Source: Streptomyces alboniger (GTDB taxonomy: Bacteria > Actinomycetota > Actinomycetes > Streptomycetales > Streptomycetaceae). Taken from it: DNA of 64,000 nucleotides. The position numbers and the translations under genes were made by a program. Every line of letters begins with the position of its first letter. The first letter of the stretch is position 1. The notes under the pieces were generated by a model, which had not been told where the DNA came from, ran no database searches, and saw nothing but the letters and a program-made list of their open reading frames with translations. Location: assembly GCF_008704395.1 (NCBI RefSeq), contig NZ_CP023695.1, positions 62,001-126,000 of the forward strand, in the 5' to 3' direction. Positions 41,972 through 51,349 of the stretch are shown here, one piece after another.

Positions 41972-43577
41972 GGAGCCCACCGCGGACAACCTCTATGACT
42001 ACCTCCTGGCCCCCGCCGCCCGCACACCGGACAAGGCCGCCGTGGTGGAAGCAGATGAGAGCGGCACGCTCACCGACATCTCCTACCGGCAGCTGGCCGC
42101 GCTCGCAGAGCAATACACCCAAACCCTGGAACTGCTCGGCCTTGAGGTCGGCGAGCGCATCGTGGTGGAAGCACCCAGCTGCGCGGCGGCAGTGGCACTG
42201 CTGCTGGCCTGCTCCAAGCTGGGCCTGGCGTTCGTCCCCGTCAGCGCGCAGATGCCCGACAACCGCCTGATGACGATCCTGACGTCGCTCGATGCCGCGC
42301 TGTACGCCCGGGCGCACGGCCCAGGCCGGCCCGAGCTGCCCTGGGCCGGGGGCACCGCCCGCTTCGCTCTCAGCGGACTGAGCATCGACAAGGCGCCCGC
42401 GCGCCCCACACGGCGGCGCCGGAACGTCCTGGCCCTGGACACCGCCTACATCATCTTCACCTCCGGCTCCAGCGGACGCCCCAAGGGCGTGGTCATGAGC
42501 CACCGGGCGATCGTCACCTTCCTGCGCGCGGTGATCGCGGACCAACTGGTGAGCCAGTGCGACCGCATCGCCAGCACCTCTCCGCTCCAGTTCGACTTCG
42601 CGCTCTTTGGGATCGGTCTCGCCCTGGGCAGCGGGGCAACCCTGGTACCGGTCCCCCGCACCTGCCTCGACTCGCCCAGGCGCATGGTCACGTTCCTGCG
42701 CAAGGCCCGCGTCACCCAGGTCCATGGCGTGCCCTCGCTGTGGCGTCCGCTCCTGCGCCACGATGCGCAGCTGCTGAAACAACTGGACCAGGTGCGCTCG
42801 GTCATCTTCGCCGGCGAGAGCTTCCCCCTGGCCGAACTACGCCGCCTGCAACAGATGCTGCCCGGCACCCGCCTGGTCAACGGCTACGGCGCGACCGAGT
42901 CGATGGCCGCCTCCTTCACCGAGGTACCCGACCCGCTGCCAGCCCACCAGCGCACGCTGTCCATCGGGCACGCCCACCGCGGAGCCGAGATGATCCTGGT
43001 GGACAGCGCCGGACGTGCCGTCACCCGCCCAGGAGTGATCGCAGAGATCTACCTGCGCAGCCCCGCCCTGTTCAGCGGCTACTGGAACGATCCCGCGGCC
43101 ACCGCCCAGGTCCTGGTCCCCGACCCGCTCCAGGCCCGGCACGGGCACACAGTGCTGCGCACCGGCGATCTGGCCTGCCTCGACGAGCGGGGCGAACTGC
43201 ACTTCGTCGGCCGCGCCGACGCGCAGGTGCAGATCCGCGGCCACCGCGTCGAACTGGGCGAAGTAGAGAGCGTGCTGGCCCAGCACCCTGCCATCGCCTC
43301 GGCCGCGGCCACCCTCGTGCCGCGCGGCGGCGAGCACGTCCTGATGGCCGGCATAGTCCTCAAAGACATCACAGCGCCCTTCGATGAGCCCGCAGCACTC
43401 GCCCACTGCGCCAGACACCTGCCGGCCTACATGACACCGCGCCGGATCAGGCCCCTGGCCGATCTGCCCCTGACCGAGAACGGCAAGGCCGACCGGGCAC
43501 GGCTCGCACGCCTGGTGACCACCGCCGCCCCAAACGCGAGCGCCGGCACCGACCCGACACCAAGGAGTGCGGTATGA
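41961..43577 (+). CDS. AMP-dependent ligase / stand-alone adenylation enzyme
   Basis: A 538-residue adenylate-forming enzyme. The ATP loop is YIIFTSGSSGRPKGV, followed by NGYGATES, TGDLACLDERG, and the C-terminal lysine motif LPLTENGKADRA. The GTG at 41961 follows GGGAGA. No carrier domain is attached. Located between the CLF and the ammonia-lyase, it most simply activates cinnamate (or a derivative) and loads it on an ACP as starter. The substrate-pocket segment reads FDFALFG: an Asp at the position that contacts the alpha-amino group in amino-acid-activating domains is unexpected for an aryl-acid ligase, so an amino acid substrate remains possible. Confidence 0.9.
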   Translation: MQGEEPTADNLYDYLLAPAARTPDKAAVVEADESGTLTDISYRQLAALAEQYTQTLELLGLEVGERIVVEAPSCAAAVALLLACSKLGLAFVPVSAQMPDNRLMTILTSLDAALYARAHGPGRPELPWAGGTARFALSGLSIDKAPARPTRRRRNVLALDTAYIIFTSGSSGRPKGVVMSHRAIVTFLRAVIADQLVSQCDRIASTSPLQFDFALFGIGLALGSGATLVPVPRTCLDSPRRMVTFLRKARVTQVHGVPSLWRPLLRHDAQLLKQLDQVRSVIFAGESFPLAELRRLQQMLPGTRLVNGYGATESMAASFTEVPDPLPAHQRTLSIGHAHRGAEMILVDSAGRAVTRPGVIAEIYLRSPALFSGYWNDPAATAQVLVPDPLQARHGHTVLRTGDLACLDERGELHFVGRADAQVQIRGHRVELGEVESVLAQHPAIASAAATLVPRGGEHVLMAGIVLKDITAPFDEPAALAHCARHLPAYMTPRRIRPLADLPLTENGKADRARLARLVTTAAPNASAGTDPTPRSAV

Positions 43578-45130
43578 CCTACACCCTCTCGCTCGATCGC
43601 CGCGTACGGCTGGCGGACATCGAGTCGATCGCCGCCGCACCAAAGCCCGCTCTGGCCCTGGACAGTGCCGTGCGCCAGCGGGTGGAGGCCTCCCGGCGCA
43701 CCCTGGAAAAGTTCGTCGCCGAGGGCCGGATCATCTACGGCGTCACCACCAGCATGGGCGGCTTCGTCGACTGGCTCGTCCCCGTCTCCCAGGCACGCCA
43801 GCTCCAGGAGAACCTGCTGAACGCGGTGGCGACCAACGTAGGCGAACACCTGGACGACACCGCCGTCCGCGCCATCATGGCCTCCCGCATCGCCTCGCTC
43901 TCCCGCGGCAACTCCGCCATCTCCCTGGCCAACCTGGACACATTCATCGCCGTGCTCAACGCGGGCATCGCGCCCTGCGTACCGCAGAAGGGCTCCCTGG
44001 GCACCAGCGGCGACCTCGGCCCGCTCGCCGCCATCGCACTGGTGTGCATAGGCCAGTGGAAAGCACGCCTGGGCGGTAAGGTCCTGCCCGGCGCCCAGGC
44101 CCTCAGCCAGGCCGGCATCGCCCCCATGGAACTCAGCTACAAAGAAGGCCTCGCCCTCATCAACGGCACCTCGGGCATGGTCGGCCTGAGCGCACTCACC
44201 CTCCAGGCGGCCCGCCGCCTCGTCCAGGCCTACCTCCTCATCTCGGCGCTGTCCGTGGAAGCACTGGGCGGCAAAACCAAACCCTTCGACCCCCGGGTCC
44301 ACGCACTCAAACCGCACCGCGGACAGCGCCAGGTCGCCGCCTACCTGTGGCAGACCCTGGCCGACTCCCAGCTCGCCGTCGACGAACTCGACATCGAACA
44401 ACTCCTCGCAGCCGAGATCGCAGACACCGCCCAGGCCGGCTCCCAGCCGATCGAGGACGCCTACTCCATACGCTGCACACCCCAGATCCTGGGACCCGTC
44501 CTGGACAGCCTGGCCACCACCGAGCAGACCGTCGAGGACGAACTGAACTCCTCCAACGACAATCCCCTCATCAACCCCGACGAGAAGGAGGTCTTCCACA
44601 ACGGGCACTTCCACGGACAGTACGTCGCCATGGCCATGGACCACCTGGTCATCGCCCTGACCACCCTGATGAACCTCTCCAACCGCCGCGTCGACCGCTA
44701 CCTGGACCAAAGCAACAGCAACGGCCTGCCGCCCTTCCTGTGCCGGGAAAACCCGGGCCTGCGCCTGGGCTTGATGGGCGGGCAGTTCATGACCGCCTCA
44801 CTGACCGCGGAAACCCGCGCGATGGCCATGCCCATGTCCATCCAGTCCCTGACCACCACCGCCGACTTCCAGGACATCGTCTCCTTCGGCTTCGTCGCAG
44901 CACGCCGCGCCCGCGAAGCACTGCACAACGTCGCCCACGTCGTGGCCTTCGAGCTCCTGTGCGCCTGCCAGGCCATCGACATCCGCGGCACCCAAGGCCT
45001 GTCCACCGCCACCCGCGCCCTGTACGAACGAACCCGCCAGCACATCCCCTACCTCGACACCGACATCACCACCACCGAATACGTGGAAGATGTCGCCCGG
45101 CGTCTGCTCAACCACCCGGGCCTGGCTTGA
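43574..45130 (+). CDS. Phenylalanine ammonia-lyase of EncP type (MIO enzyme)
   Basis: A 518-residue aromatic amino acid lyase. The MIO prosthetic group forms from Thr144-Ser145-Gly146 (SLGTSGDLGPL). Other family signatures are YGVTTSMGGF (catalytic Tyr55), LINGTSGMVGL, EDAYSIRCTPQILGPV and ELNSSNDNPL. Recalled EncP (enterocin) and AdmH (andrimid aminomutase) sequences share most of these blocks including the Thr-Ser-Gly triad; wording outside the motifs is nearer EncP. So Phe to cinnamate is the likely reaction, with beta-Phe formation the alternative. It overlaps the ligase by 4 bases and has AAGGAG upstream. Confidence 0.93.
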   Translation: MTYTLSLDRRVRLADIESIAAAPKPALALDSAVRQRVEASRRTLEKFVAEGRIIYGVTTSMGGFVDWLVPVSQARQLQENLLNAVATNVGEHLDDTAVRAIMASRIASLSRGNSAISLANLDTFIAVLNAGIAPCVPQKGSLGTSGDLGPLAAIALVCIGQWKARLGGKVLPGAQALSQAGIAPMELSYKEGLALINGTSGMVGLSALTLQAARRLVQAYLLISALSVEALGGKTKPFDPRVHALKPHRGQRQVAAYLWQTLADSQLAVDELDIEQLLAAEIADTAQAGSQPIEDAYSIRCTPQILGPVLDSLATTEQTVEDELNSSNDNPLINPDEKEVFHNGHFHGQYVAMAMDHLVIALTTLMNLSNRRVDRYLDQSNSNGLPPFLCRENPGLRLGLMGGQFMTASLTAETRAMAMPMSIQSLTTTADFQDIVSFGFVAARRAREALHNVAHVVAFELLCACQAIDIRGTQGLSTATRALYERTRQHIPYLDTDITTTEYVEDVARRLLNHPGLA

Positions 45131-45138
45131 GGACCACC

Positions 45139-45570
45139 ATGAACAGCCCCGCACCCCAAGCAGCCATGTCCCCCCTGCCCACCCCCTGGACCTGGACCTT
45201 CCACGAGCACAGCCGTGAGGGCACACACGCCACCGTGCGGCTACCGGCAGACCTCGGCGCCGCCCACATGGCCGGCCACTACCCCGGCCACCCCATCCTG
45301 CCGGCCGTACTCATCATGGACTGGGTCCAGCAGGCCGCCACCCGCCTCAACGGCGCCAGCCTGCACCTGCACCACCTGCACCGGGCACGCTTCGTCAGGC
45401 CCCTGCACCCGGCAGACAACCTCAACCTCACCCTCGACCTGCGCCCCGGCCAACCCCCCAGCACACAGATCCACGCCCACGCCCAGATCATGCGCTGCGA
45501 GGACCAGTGCGAGGACCAACTGGCCGCCGAACTCGACGCCACCTTCACACCCGTACCGGCCCATGCTTGA
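45139..45570 (+). CDS. 3-hydroxyacyl-ACP dehydratase-like hotdog protein 1
   Basis: A 143-residue FabZ/FabA-like hotdog protein. GHYPGHPILPAVLIMDWVQQA matches the FabZ active-site helix, with His47 as the likely catalytic base. The ATG at 45139 is 9 bases after the lyase stop, and the gene ends 8 bases inside the second dehydratase gene. It should dehydrate 3-hydroxyacyl-ACP to build conjugated double bonds, probably as a heterodimer with the next protein, as in other type II polyene PKS sets. Confidence 0.88.
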   Translation: MNSPAPQAAMSPLPTPWTWTFHEHSREGTHATVRLPADLGAAHMAGHYPGHPILPAVLIMDWVQQAATRLNGASLHLHHLHRARFVRPLHPADNLNLTLDLRPGQPPSTQIHAHAQIMRCEDQCEDQLAAELDATFTPVPAHA

Positions 45571-46017
45571 CCACGCACAAGTACGCGGCCTGCTCCGCCA
45601 GCGCCCCCCCATGGTCCTCCTCGACACCGTCCCCACTTCTCCCCCACCTCCCTCACCGCCACCAAAGCGATCACCGGCTCCGAAACCTGCTACCACCACC
45701 TCCCCCCGGGCACACCCCTCACCGGCTTCGCCTACCCCCAAGCCCTCATCATCGAATCCCTCGGCCAGGCCTGCTCCCTGCTATGGACACTGGCCCGCCT
45801 CGCCCCACCCGATCACATCCCCCTCCTCATCGCCCTCAACGACCTGACCTTCCACACCCCGCCCCTGCCCGGCGACACCCTCCACCACGAAGTCCACCTC
45901 ACCCACAGCTCCCCCACCGCCTGCCAGTTCACCGGCCACACCCACACCAAAGGCAACACCGTCCTCAACACCGGCTCGCTGCTCATCACCTCACAACCCC
46001 GACCCACCCCCACCTAA
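45563..46017 (+). pseudogene. 3-hydroxyacyl-ACP dehydratase-like hotdog protein 2, frameshifted
   Basis: The ATG at 45563 overlaps the previous stop and the first 24 or so codons read as a dehydratase start (RGLLRQRPPMVLLDTV). At the C run 45631-45634 the good reading moves to another frame: SLTATKAITGSETCYHH, GFAYPQALIIESLGQA, and a normal end at TAA 46015-46017. One extra C there restores a 151-residue FabZ-like protein. In the sequence as given, translation runs into a Pro/Ser-rich shadow. The change may be a sequencing error in a C run or a real mutation; codon use and the intact rest favour a recent event. The active-site His-Pro motif of the first protein is absent, so this may be a partner subunit. 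Confidence 0.85.
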
Positions 46018-46103
46018 GACCCCAACCCCGCCACCGCCACCGTCACCACCTGCGACCAACCCCAGCCCCGGCCCCGACCCCGGCCCCGACCCAAGGACAG
46101 ACC

Positions 46104-46400
46104 ATGCAGCGACCCGGCCACCCAGACACGCAGCACCCCAGCCACACCGCCGCACACATCCGGTCGACCGTCGCCGGCGTTCTGGACCTGAACGTGAACG
46201 AGATCGACGACGACCAGGACTTCATCAACTTCTACCGGGCCGACTCCCTCAACCTCATCGAGATCGTCGCCCAACTCGAAAAGCACTACCAGCTGGAACT
46301 GCCCCCCAACCAGCTACACCACGCACGCACCATCAACTCCCTCAACAACCTGATCACAAGCCTGTTGAACACACCCCGCATACCCGACATCACCAGCTAA
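46104..46400 (+). CDS. Acyl carrier protein 2
   Basis: A 98-residue ACP. The modification site is YRADSLNLIEI, with Ser in the DSL core, preceded by VLDLNVNEIDDDQDF. AAGGA precedes the ATG. It differs strongly from ACP 1, so the two carriers probably have separate tasks, for example starter loading and elongation. It is the last gene of the operon and converges with the ketoreductase gene. Confidence 0.92.
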   Translation: MQRPGHPDTQHPSHTAAHIRSTVAGVLDLNVNEIDDDQDFINFYRADSLNLIEIVAQLEKHYQLELPPNQLHHARTINSLNNLITSLLNTPRIPDITS

Positions 46401-46443
46401 CGGCTAACAGCCAACAGGGCGCCGCACGGGCACAGGCAGCCGC

Positions 46444-47208
46444 TCACAGCGCCACCCCGCCATCGATACGGAACACCTGCCCCGTCACATACCCCGCCTC
46501 GGGCGAGAGCAGATAGGAGACCATCGCAGCCACCTCCTGCGGCGTGCCCAGACGACGCAGCGGTATCCGCTCCAGCACAGCGCTCCTGGACACCCCGGCA
46601 ACCATGCCGGTATCGATAAAACCCGGCGCCACCACATTGGCCCGCACCCCCAGCCGCGCGAACTCCCTCGCCATCGCCTGCGTCAGCGCGATAATCCCCG
46701 CCTTGGACGCCGAATAATTCGCCTGCCCCGCCTGACCCACCACCCCCGCAGCCGACGACAGCGTCACCACCGCCCCCGCACCCCGCCGGGCCATCGGCCG
46801 CGCCACCGCACGCAACACGTTCGCCGTACCCTCAAGATTGGTCCGCAGCACCACGTCCCACTCCTCATCCGACATCAGCATCAGCGGCCGATCCCGGGTG
46901 ATCCCCGCAGACGCCACCACCGCCGCAATCGGCCCGAACCCAGCCTCAACATCAGCAACAAACCCACGAACCCCCTCACGATCGGCAACATCAACCCGCC
47001 GGGCCAGCACCCGCCGCCCGGCACCACGAACCTCCTTGGCAGTCACCTCAGCTCCCGCCGCATCGGAGTGGTAACACAACGCCACATCAAACCCATCACG
47101 CGCCAGCCGCACCGCGACCGCCCGCCCAATCCCCCGCGACCCACCCGTCACCAAAGCCACCGGACCCGCCCCCACAGCCGCACCGGACCCGCTCACAACG
47201 CTGGACAT
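46444..47208 (-). CDS. 3-oxoacyl-ACP reductase (FabG-like)
   Basis: A 254-residue short-chain dehydrogenase. The cofactor site is [11 protein letters not shown]. The catalytic Ser is in [10 protein letters not shown], and Tyr-xxx-Lys is NYSASKAG. It ends with [12 protein letters not shown], typical for FabG. The ATG at 47208 follows GGAG; longer upstream starts would add a non-homologous leader. It should reduce the 3-keto group made by the KS pair, completing the KS-KR-DH cycle. It is transcribed towards the PKS operon. Confidence 0.94.
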   Translation of the reverse strand: MSSVVSGSGAAVGAGPVALVTGGSRGIGRAVAVRLARDGFDVALCYHSDAAGAEVTAKEVRGAGRRVLARRVDVADREGVRGFVADVEAGFGPIAAVVASAGITRDRPLMLMSDEEWDVVLRTNLEGTANVLRAVARPMARRGAGAVVTLSSAAGVVGQAGQANYSASKAGIIALTQAMAREFARLGVRANVVAPGFIDTGMVAGVSRSAVLERIPLRRLGTPQEVAAMVSYLLSPEAGYVTGQVFRIDGGVAL

Positions 47209-47792
47209 ACCCGCTCCTATCCAAGAGAAGAAAAAACGAGCGTCACCCGCCCTCCTATACGGCACCTAGCAGAGAACTTAAGAACACATTGCGCCCGTGA
47301 CGCCACCCATGCTCACCGCCAGACCAACGCCAAGAAGCGCGCCCCGAGCCATCAGCGACCCGCACATCCCCCGGGCGAAACCTGTTTCCCCACGCACGGC
47401 CGAGCCGACGTAGTGAAACACCCGGCCGCCAGCCCATCACCGCGCCGGTGATGGCCCCGCAAGCCGAACCTGAACCTGCTGCTGCGCAGCCACATGCCGC
47501 CTTTGCCGCCCTCGCCGCAGGAAATCACTGAGGCCCGCAGACCATCCCGCTGCGCAACTGGCCGAGATACCTCCGGGACACGCAGCCCCAGGGAACCCAA
47601 AGCCTCTCTCCTGACCATCGAACATGTCTTGCCGGCAGGACACCCAGCGCAAAATACGCCACAGTAGTGCGACCACCCCACAGGAGACACACTGTCTGCT
47701 GACACAGCATCAACCTCCCCCTGTCCTGCGGCCCGTGCCACCCGCCGTGCGAACGCCTGGCCCGCAGGCTCCTCTTCGTCCGGAGATCCCTC
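47209..47792. other. Divergent promoter region between ketoreductase and DDAH-family gene
   Basis: About 580 bases with only shadow-like frames. It should hold both promoters. No clear repeat or RNA was seen. Confidence 0.4.
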
Positions 47793-48602
47793 ATGAACCG
47801 TGACCTGCTGATGTCCAGCGCCGCCCACTACCGCATCGTCTACGAGATCAACCCGTACATGGACATGAGCTGCCAGCCCGACACCAAGGCAGCCCTGGCC
47901 GAGCACGAGGCAATCTCCGCCGCGCACCGAGCGGCCGGACGCACCGTCCGCATCATGGAGTCAGCCCCCCAGTGCCCCGACATGGTCTACACAGCCAACG
48001 GCGCATTCGTCTGCGACCAGCGCGCATTACTGGGCGCCCCGCCACCCGCGCGCCAGCACGAAATCCCCTACTTCCGCGCCGCACTCAAAGAAAACGGACT
48101 CGACGTCTACGACGCGCCCTACCCCTTCAGTGGCCAAGGCGACGCACTGGCCTGCGGCCCGTTCCTCCTCGCCGGACACGGCCGCCGCACCGACCGGCGC
48201 ATACACCCCATCCTCGCCGAGCTGTTCGGCCACGAGACCATACCCCTACAAACCACAAGCGACCAGTGGTACGACCTCGACCTGGCCCTCGCAGTCATCG
48301 ACACACACACCCTCGCCTACCACCCCCAGGCACTCACGGCCCCAAGCCACAGCCGCCTACACGACCTGGGCCTGGACCTCATCGAAGTCGATGCGCAAGA
48401 AGCCCGCGCATTCGCCCTCAACCTCATCAGCGACGGCACCACCGTCACCATGACCACCGGCGCCCCCAAACTCGCCGCCACCCTGCGCGACCGCGACCTG
48501 ACCGTAGCCGAACTCGACACCACCCAACTCCGCAAAGGCGGCGGCGGCGTCCGCTGCACCGCCCTCACCCTCGACAACCCCACCCCCACCCCACCGCCGT
48601 AG
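47793..48602 (+). CDS. Dimethylarginine dimethylaminohydrolase (DDAH) family protein
   Basis: A 269-residue guanidino-group-modifying enzyme of the DDAH/amidinotransferase fold. The catalytic Cys255 is in [15 protein letters not shown]. Substrate and acid residues fit [14 protein letters not shown] and [14 protein letters not shown] lies upstream of the ATG. Enzymes of this family hydrolyse methylated arginine or transfer or remove guanidino groups. It may belong to the cluster edge or be a housekeeping neighbour; the window gives no direct evidence of a guanidino substrate. Confidence 0.88.
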   Translation: MNRDLLMSSAAHYRIVYEINPYMDMSCQPDTKAALAEHEAISAAHRAAGRTVRIMESAPQCPDMVYTANGAFVCDQRALLGAPPPARQHEIPYFRAALKENGLDVYDAPYPFSGQGDALACGPFLLAGHGRRTDRRIHPILAELFGHETIPLQTTSDQWYDLDLALAVIDTHTLAYHPQALTAPSHSRLHDLGLDLIEVDAQEARAFALNLISDGTTVTMTTGAPKLAATLRDRDLTVAELDTTQLRKGGGGVRCTALTLDNPTPTPPP

Positions 48603-49871
48603 AGACAAGGCGAGGCACCCAGATGCAGCACGACCAACAACCAGGCCAGACAGGCACCTCGAAGGTGGGGCGAGAGACATCGGCACATCCGTGCAATGCC
48701 GCGGGCAAGACAGGCAGGCAGAACCCGGCCCGGAACAAACTGCCGTCGGCACCTACGTGGAGACCATTGAAGCCTGGATGAGCGGCTATCACGGCTGGCA
48801 GACCCAGACCCACCCCCGCTCCACACATGCCCCGGTCGTGCTGCCCGCCACGGGTCCCGGCTACTTCGACAAAGTCCTGGGAGCGTAGCCACACCAGCTC
48901 CGCCCTCGCCCTGACGAGTCGGCCAGAGCGGCCCCGTGGCGGGCCCAGGTGCCGGTCGCCACGGAAATGGCCCGGAGCCACACCAAAGGCACTGACCAGG
49001 CGGTGCGGTGGCAAAGGGCAGCAAAGGACAGCGAGCGACCAAAGGGGGGCGATCGAACGTCATATCGCCGGATGGAGAAGGGACTCTTGGAGGCCACCCT
49101 GCTCGCATCGCGAGTTGTTTCACTCAGCTTCAGAGCACGCTGCAAAAGGCACGTTCGCCATGGGGACCGCAGTCTCTGAAGCTGGCACCCTTGTCCTCTT
49201 GGCTGAGGAGAGCGTCGCGGCTGCTGGTCACCAGCGCGTAGGCGCGGGCGAGTTCCACCAGGGCCGCGGGCGCCTGACCAGCCGACTTCTCGGCGGCGTA
49301 CTGGGCCTCGGCTCCCATGGCCGCGAGGAGCTTGTTGCGGGAGTCCGTGACGGCAGGCGGCTTCGTCACGGTGATCTGTGCAGGAATCTGGTGCACCTCC
49401 TGCTGTCCTTCGCTACTGCCGGGCTATCCGGTCACAGCTGCCTGCCTAGGTGCATGTTTAATGTTCGCATTGGTCAGCATCCGTTATCACCCCAGGTCAA
49501 CAAGGGCCTCATCAAGCCACATGACCAATAACCGGAGTGAAGGTCACAGTCGTTCAGCACTGCACGCCGCCTGGCCGAAGCCACCCAGCAACAAGGCCTG
49601 TGCCCCCGCACGGAGTTGCTCCTTGGCAGCGAGCCCAACTACTTCGACGACATCCCGGGCATAGGCCCCTCTCCGGGCCGGACCGTCTGCACCCACCCCG
49701 TAAGACAGCGATCGGCATGTCCAATCCGCGTGCCGGCCTGGGACTTCGTCAGTCGGTCCGATCGGCGAGCCAAACGGCCTGCGCATCGTCGCCGAGCCCG
49801 AGCGGCGCAAGCACCGCGACGAGACACAAGGCCGCGCTCACCCCGGCCACCCGGGGAGGGAGGACTGCCGC
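48603..49871. other. Gene-poor boundary of the biosynthetic cluster
   Basis: About 1.27 kb with no strong gene besides the weak small frame at 49130-49396. Scattered short frames on the plus strand, such as the one ending at 48887, have no recognisable domain and may be remnants. This is where the cluster gives way to accessory DNA. Confidence 0.4.
49130..49396 (-). CDS. Possible small hypothetical protein
   Basis: An 88-codon frame with unusually protein-like composition for this region: TDSRNKLLAAMGAEAQYAAEK and ALVELARAYALVTS suggest two amphipathic helices. AGGAGG abuts the GTG at 49396, which is too close; the best spacing would place the start at an ATT, and a downstream GTG gives a 79-residue protein. 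The last 20 residues lose this character. I do not recognise a family, and it could be a remnant. Confidence 0.3.
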   Translation of the reverse strand: MHQIPAQITVTKPPAVTDSRNKLLAAMGAEAQYAAEKSAGQAPAALVELARAYALVTSSRDALLSQEDKGASFRDCGPHGERAFCSVL

Positions 49872-51158
49872 CTAGGGGGTGATGACCACCTGGTACGCCT
49901 CGCCTTGGAGGATGCGCTCTGACTGGACCTGACGGCCTAGGGACCGCCCCGCGTTCTGGTTCTGGTCTGAGGGGACATGAGCCCTGATGCAGGGTGCGAC
50001 CGGTTCGTCGCGTATGACGTCGACCCGCCATGCGCCGCCGCCTACGTAGCGGGGGATGATCTCCGCGCACATGGAGCCGATCGTGCCGCCCTGGCGGGTC
50101 CTGGCGAAGGGGAACTCGTCACATTCATCATTCACGACGGTAGGGTCGGCTACGAAGGGCTTCGGGGGAGCCTTGCAGGTGTAGTAACTCCTGCTCTTTG
50201 CCCTCGCGTCGTCACCGTCACGCGTGAGCGGCCTTTTCGCGGTGCCCATGGCGTTGTTGTCGCTCAGGTTGTTCTGCGCCCATTCGTAGGCCACTGCGGC
50301 GGCACCGTACTGGGACTTGCTGAGGACAACCCTGGCCTGGTTGTCAGTGGCGATGCAGCCGGGATTGCCGCCGACCATTCCGTCACAGGCCACGGCGGGG
50401 CCCGCCCACTGCCCATAGCTGATGACGGGGTACTCCGCGTCGGGGCTCTCCGTCTGGCTCTGGTAGGCGATCACGCTGCGCGAGCGCTCGTGACCACCCC
50501 GGTTAGTGCTCTCGTAGGAGAGCTGTCCGCTCTGGTCCTCCTCACCCGCACGCAGCTCTATGGCCCTGCCGCCCCAGGCTGGTGGCCCCGGCATGCATAC
50601 GGTGCACGACGACGACAGAGCCAGTCTCACGGCGGAGACACCGTTGTAGTTGCCGGCGAAGACGGCGATGTTCTCCTGCCATCGCACGCTGTAGGGGTCC
50701 ACCGCGGATCGGGCCGTGACCAGGAGTTCGGCGGTGCCGATCGTGTCCCCGGCGTGGTTCTCAAGCAGGTACACGATGGCGTGCCGCATGCAATAGGCGT
50801 GGCGATTGGCGACGACATCCTGCCGCTTCTTGGAGGTGCACAGCGCCTCCGGGCTGGCATCCGGGTTGTCCCCGGGGTCGACGTCCTCCCGGGGGGCGGC
50901 GGCAACCCCGGAAAGAGCGGTGGTGCTGGCGCGGATACGCGCGAGATCCCTGGCGGTGATGGGCCGTTCCTTGACGCAGGTCCGTACCGCGCCCTGGCGT
51001 GCGAGTTGGGAGCCGGGAGTGGTGGCCGTGCAGGTGCCGTGGCCCTCGGGGGCCGCCGATCGTGGCGCGGCGGCAGCCGGTGAGACGCCCAGGGCGATGA
51101 GAACTGCGGTCAGGGCGAGCGAGACTATCGCCGCGAGCAGCCGTCTGGCGTGTTTCAA
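49872..51158 (-). CDS. Secreted NucA/NucB-type deoxyribonuclease
   Basis: A 428-residue exported protein. The TTG at 51158 has AAGGAG 7 bases upstream and gives a proper signal peptide: KHARRLL, then a hydrophobic SLALTAVLIALGV core, then an AAAAP-type cleavage site. The C-terminal 120 residues match the NucA/NucB DNase domain, with the core DECDEFPFA, then CAEIIPR, PCIRAHVP, NAGRSLGR and ERILQGEAYQVVI. The central part (residues 90-300) is Cys-containing and not recognised; it may bind substrate or act as a pro-region. It diverges from another secreted protein gene at 51350. Confidence 0.85.
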   Translation of the reverse strand: MKHARRLLAAIVSLALTAVLIALGVSPAAAAPRSAAPEGHGTCTATTPGSQLARQGAVRTCVKERPITARDLARIRASTTALSGVAAAPREDVDPGDNPDASPEALCTSKKRQDVVANRHAYCMRHAIVYLLENHAGDTIGTAELLVTARSAVDPYSVRWQENIAVFAGNYNGVSAVRLALSSSCTVCMPGPPAWGGRAIELRAGEEDQSGQLSYESTNRGGHERSRSVIAYQSQTESPDAEYPVISYGQWAGPAVACDGMVGGNPGCIATDNQARVVLSKSQYGAAAVAYEWAQNNLSDNNAMGTAKRPLTRDGDDARAKSRSYYTCKAPPKPFVADPTVVNDECDEFPFARTRQGGTIGSMCAEIIPRYVGGGAWRVDVIRDEPVAPCIRAHVPSDQNQNAGRSLGRQVQSERILQGEAYQVVITP

Positions 51159-51349
51159 AGGGTGGTCTCCTTGTTTCGTGGCGTACGGGTCCGTTAGGGA
51201 TGGAACCGGTCCGGCGCCCGTGTGCGCCAGAGGCAGAACAAGCCCCTTCGTCATCACCTTTGGCTCATTGCGGGGTCACACCCCCACCCCCCGTGGCCAC
51301 TACATTCACCCCTTGACCGGACACACACGACCAGGGGGAAAGGGCAACG

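Noticed and set aside
47972..48781. Plus-strand 269-codon frame overlapping the DDAH-family gene
   Set aside because: Arg/Pro/His-rich shadow in another frame of a well-supported enzyme gene.
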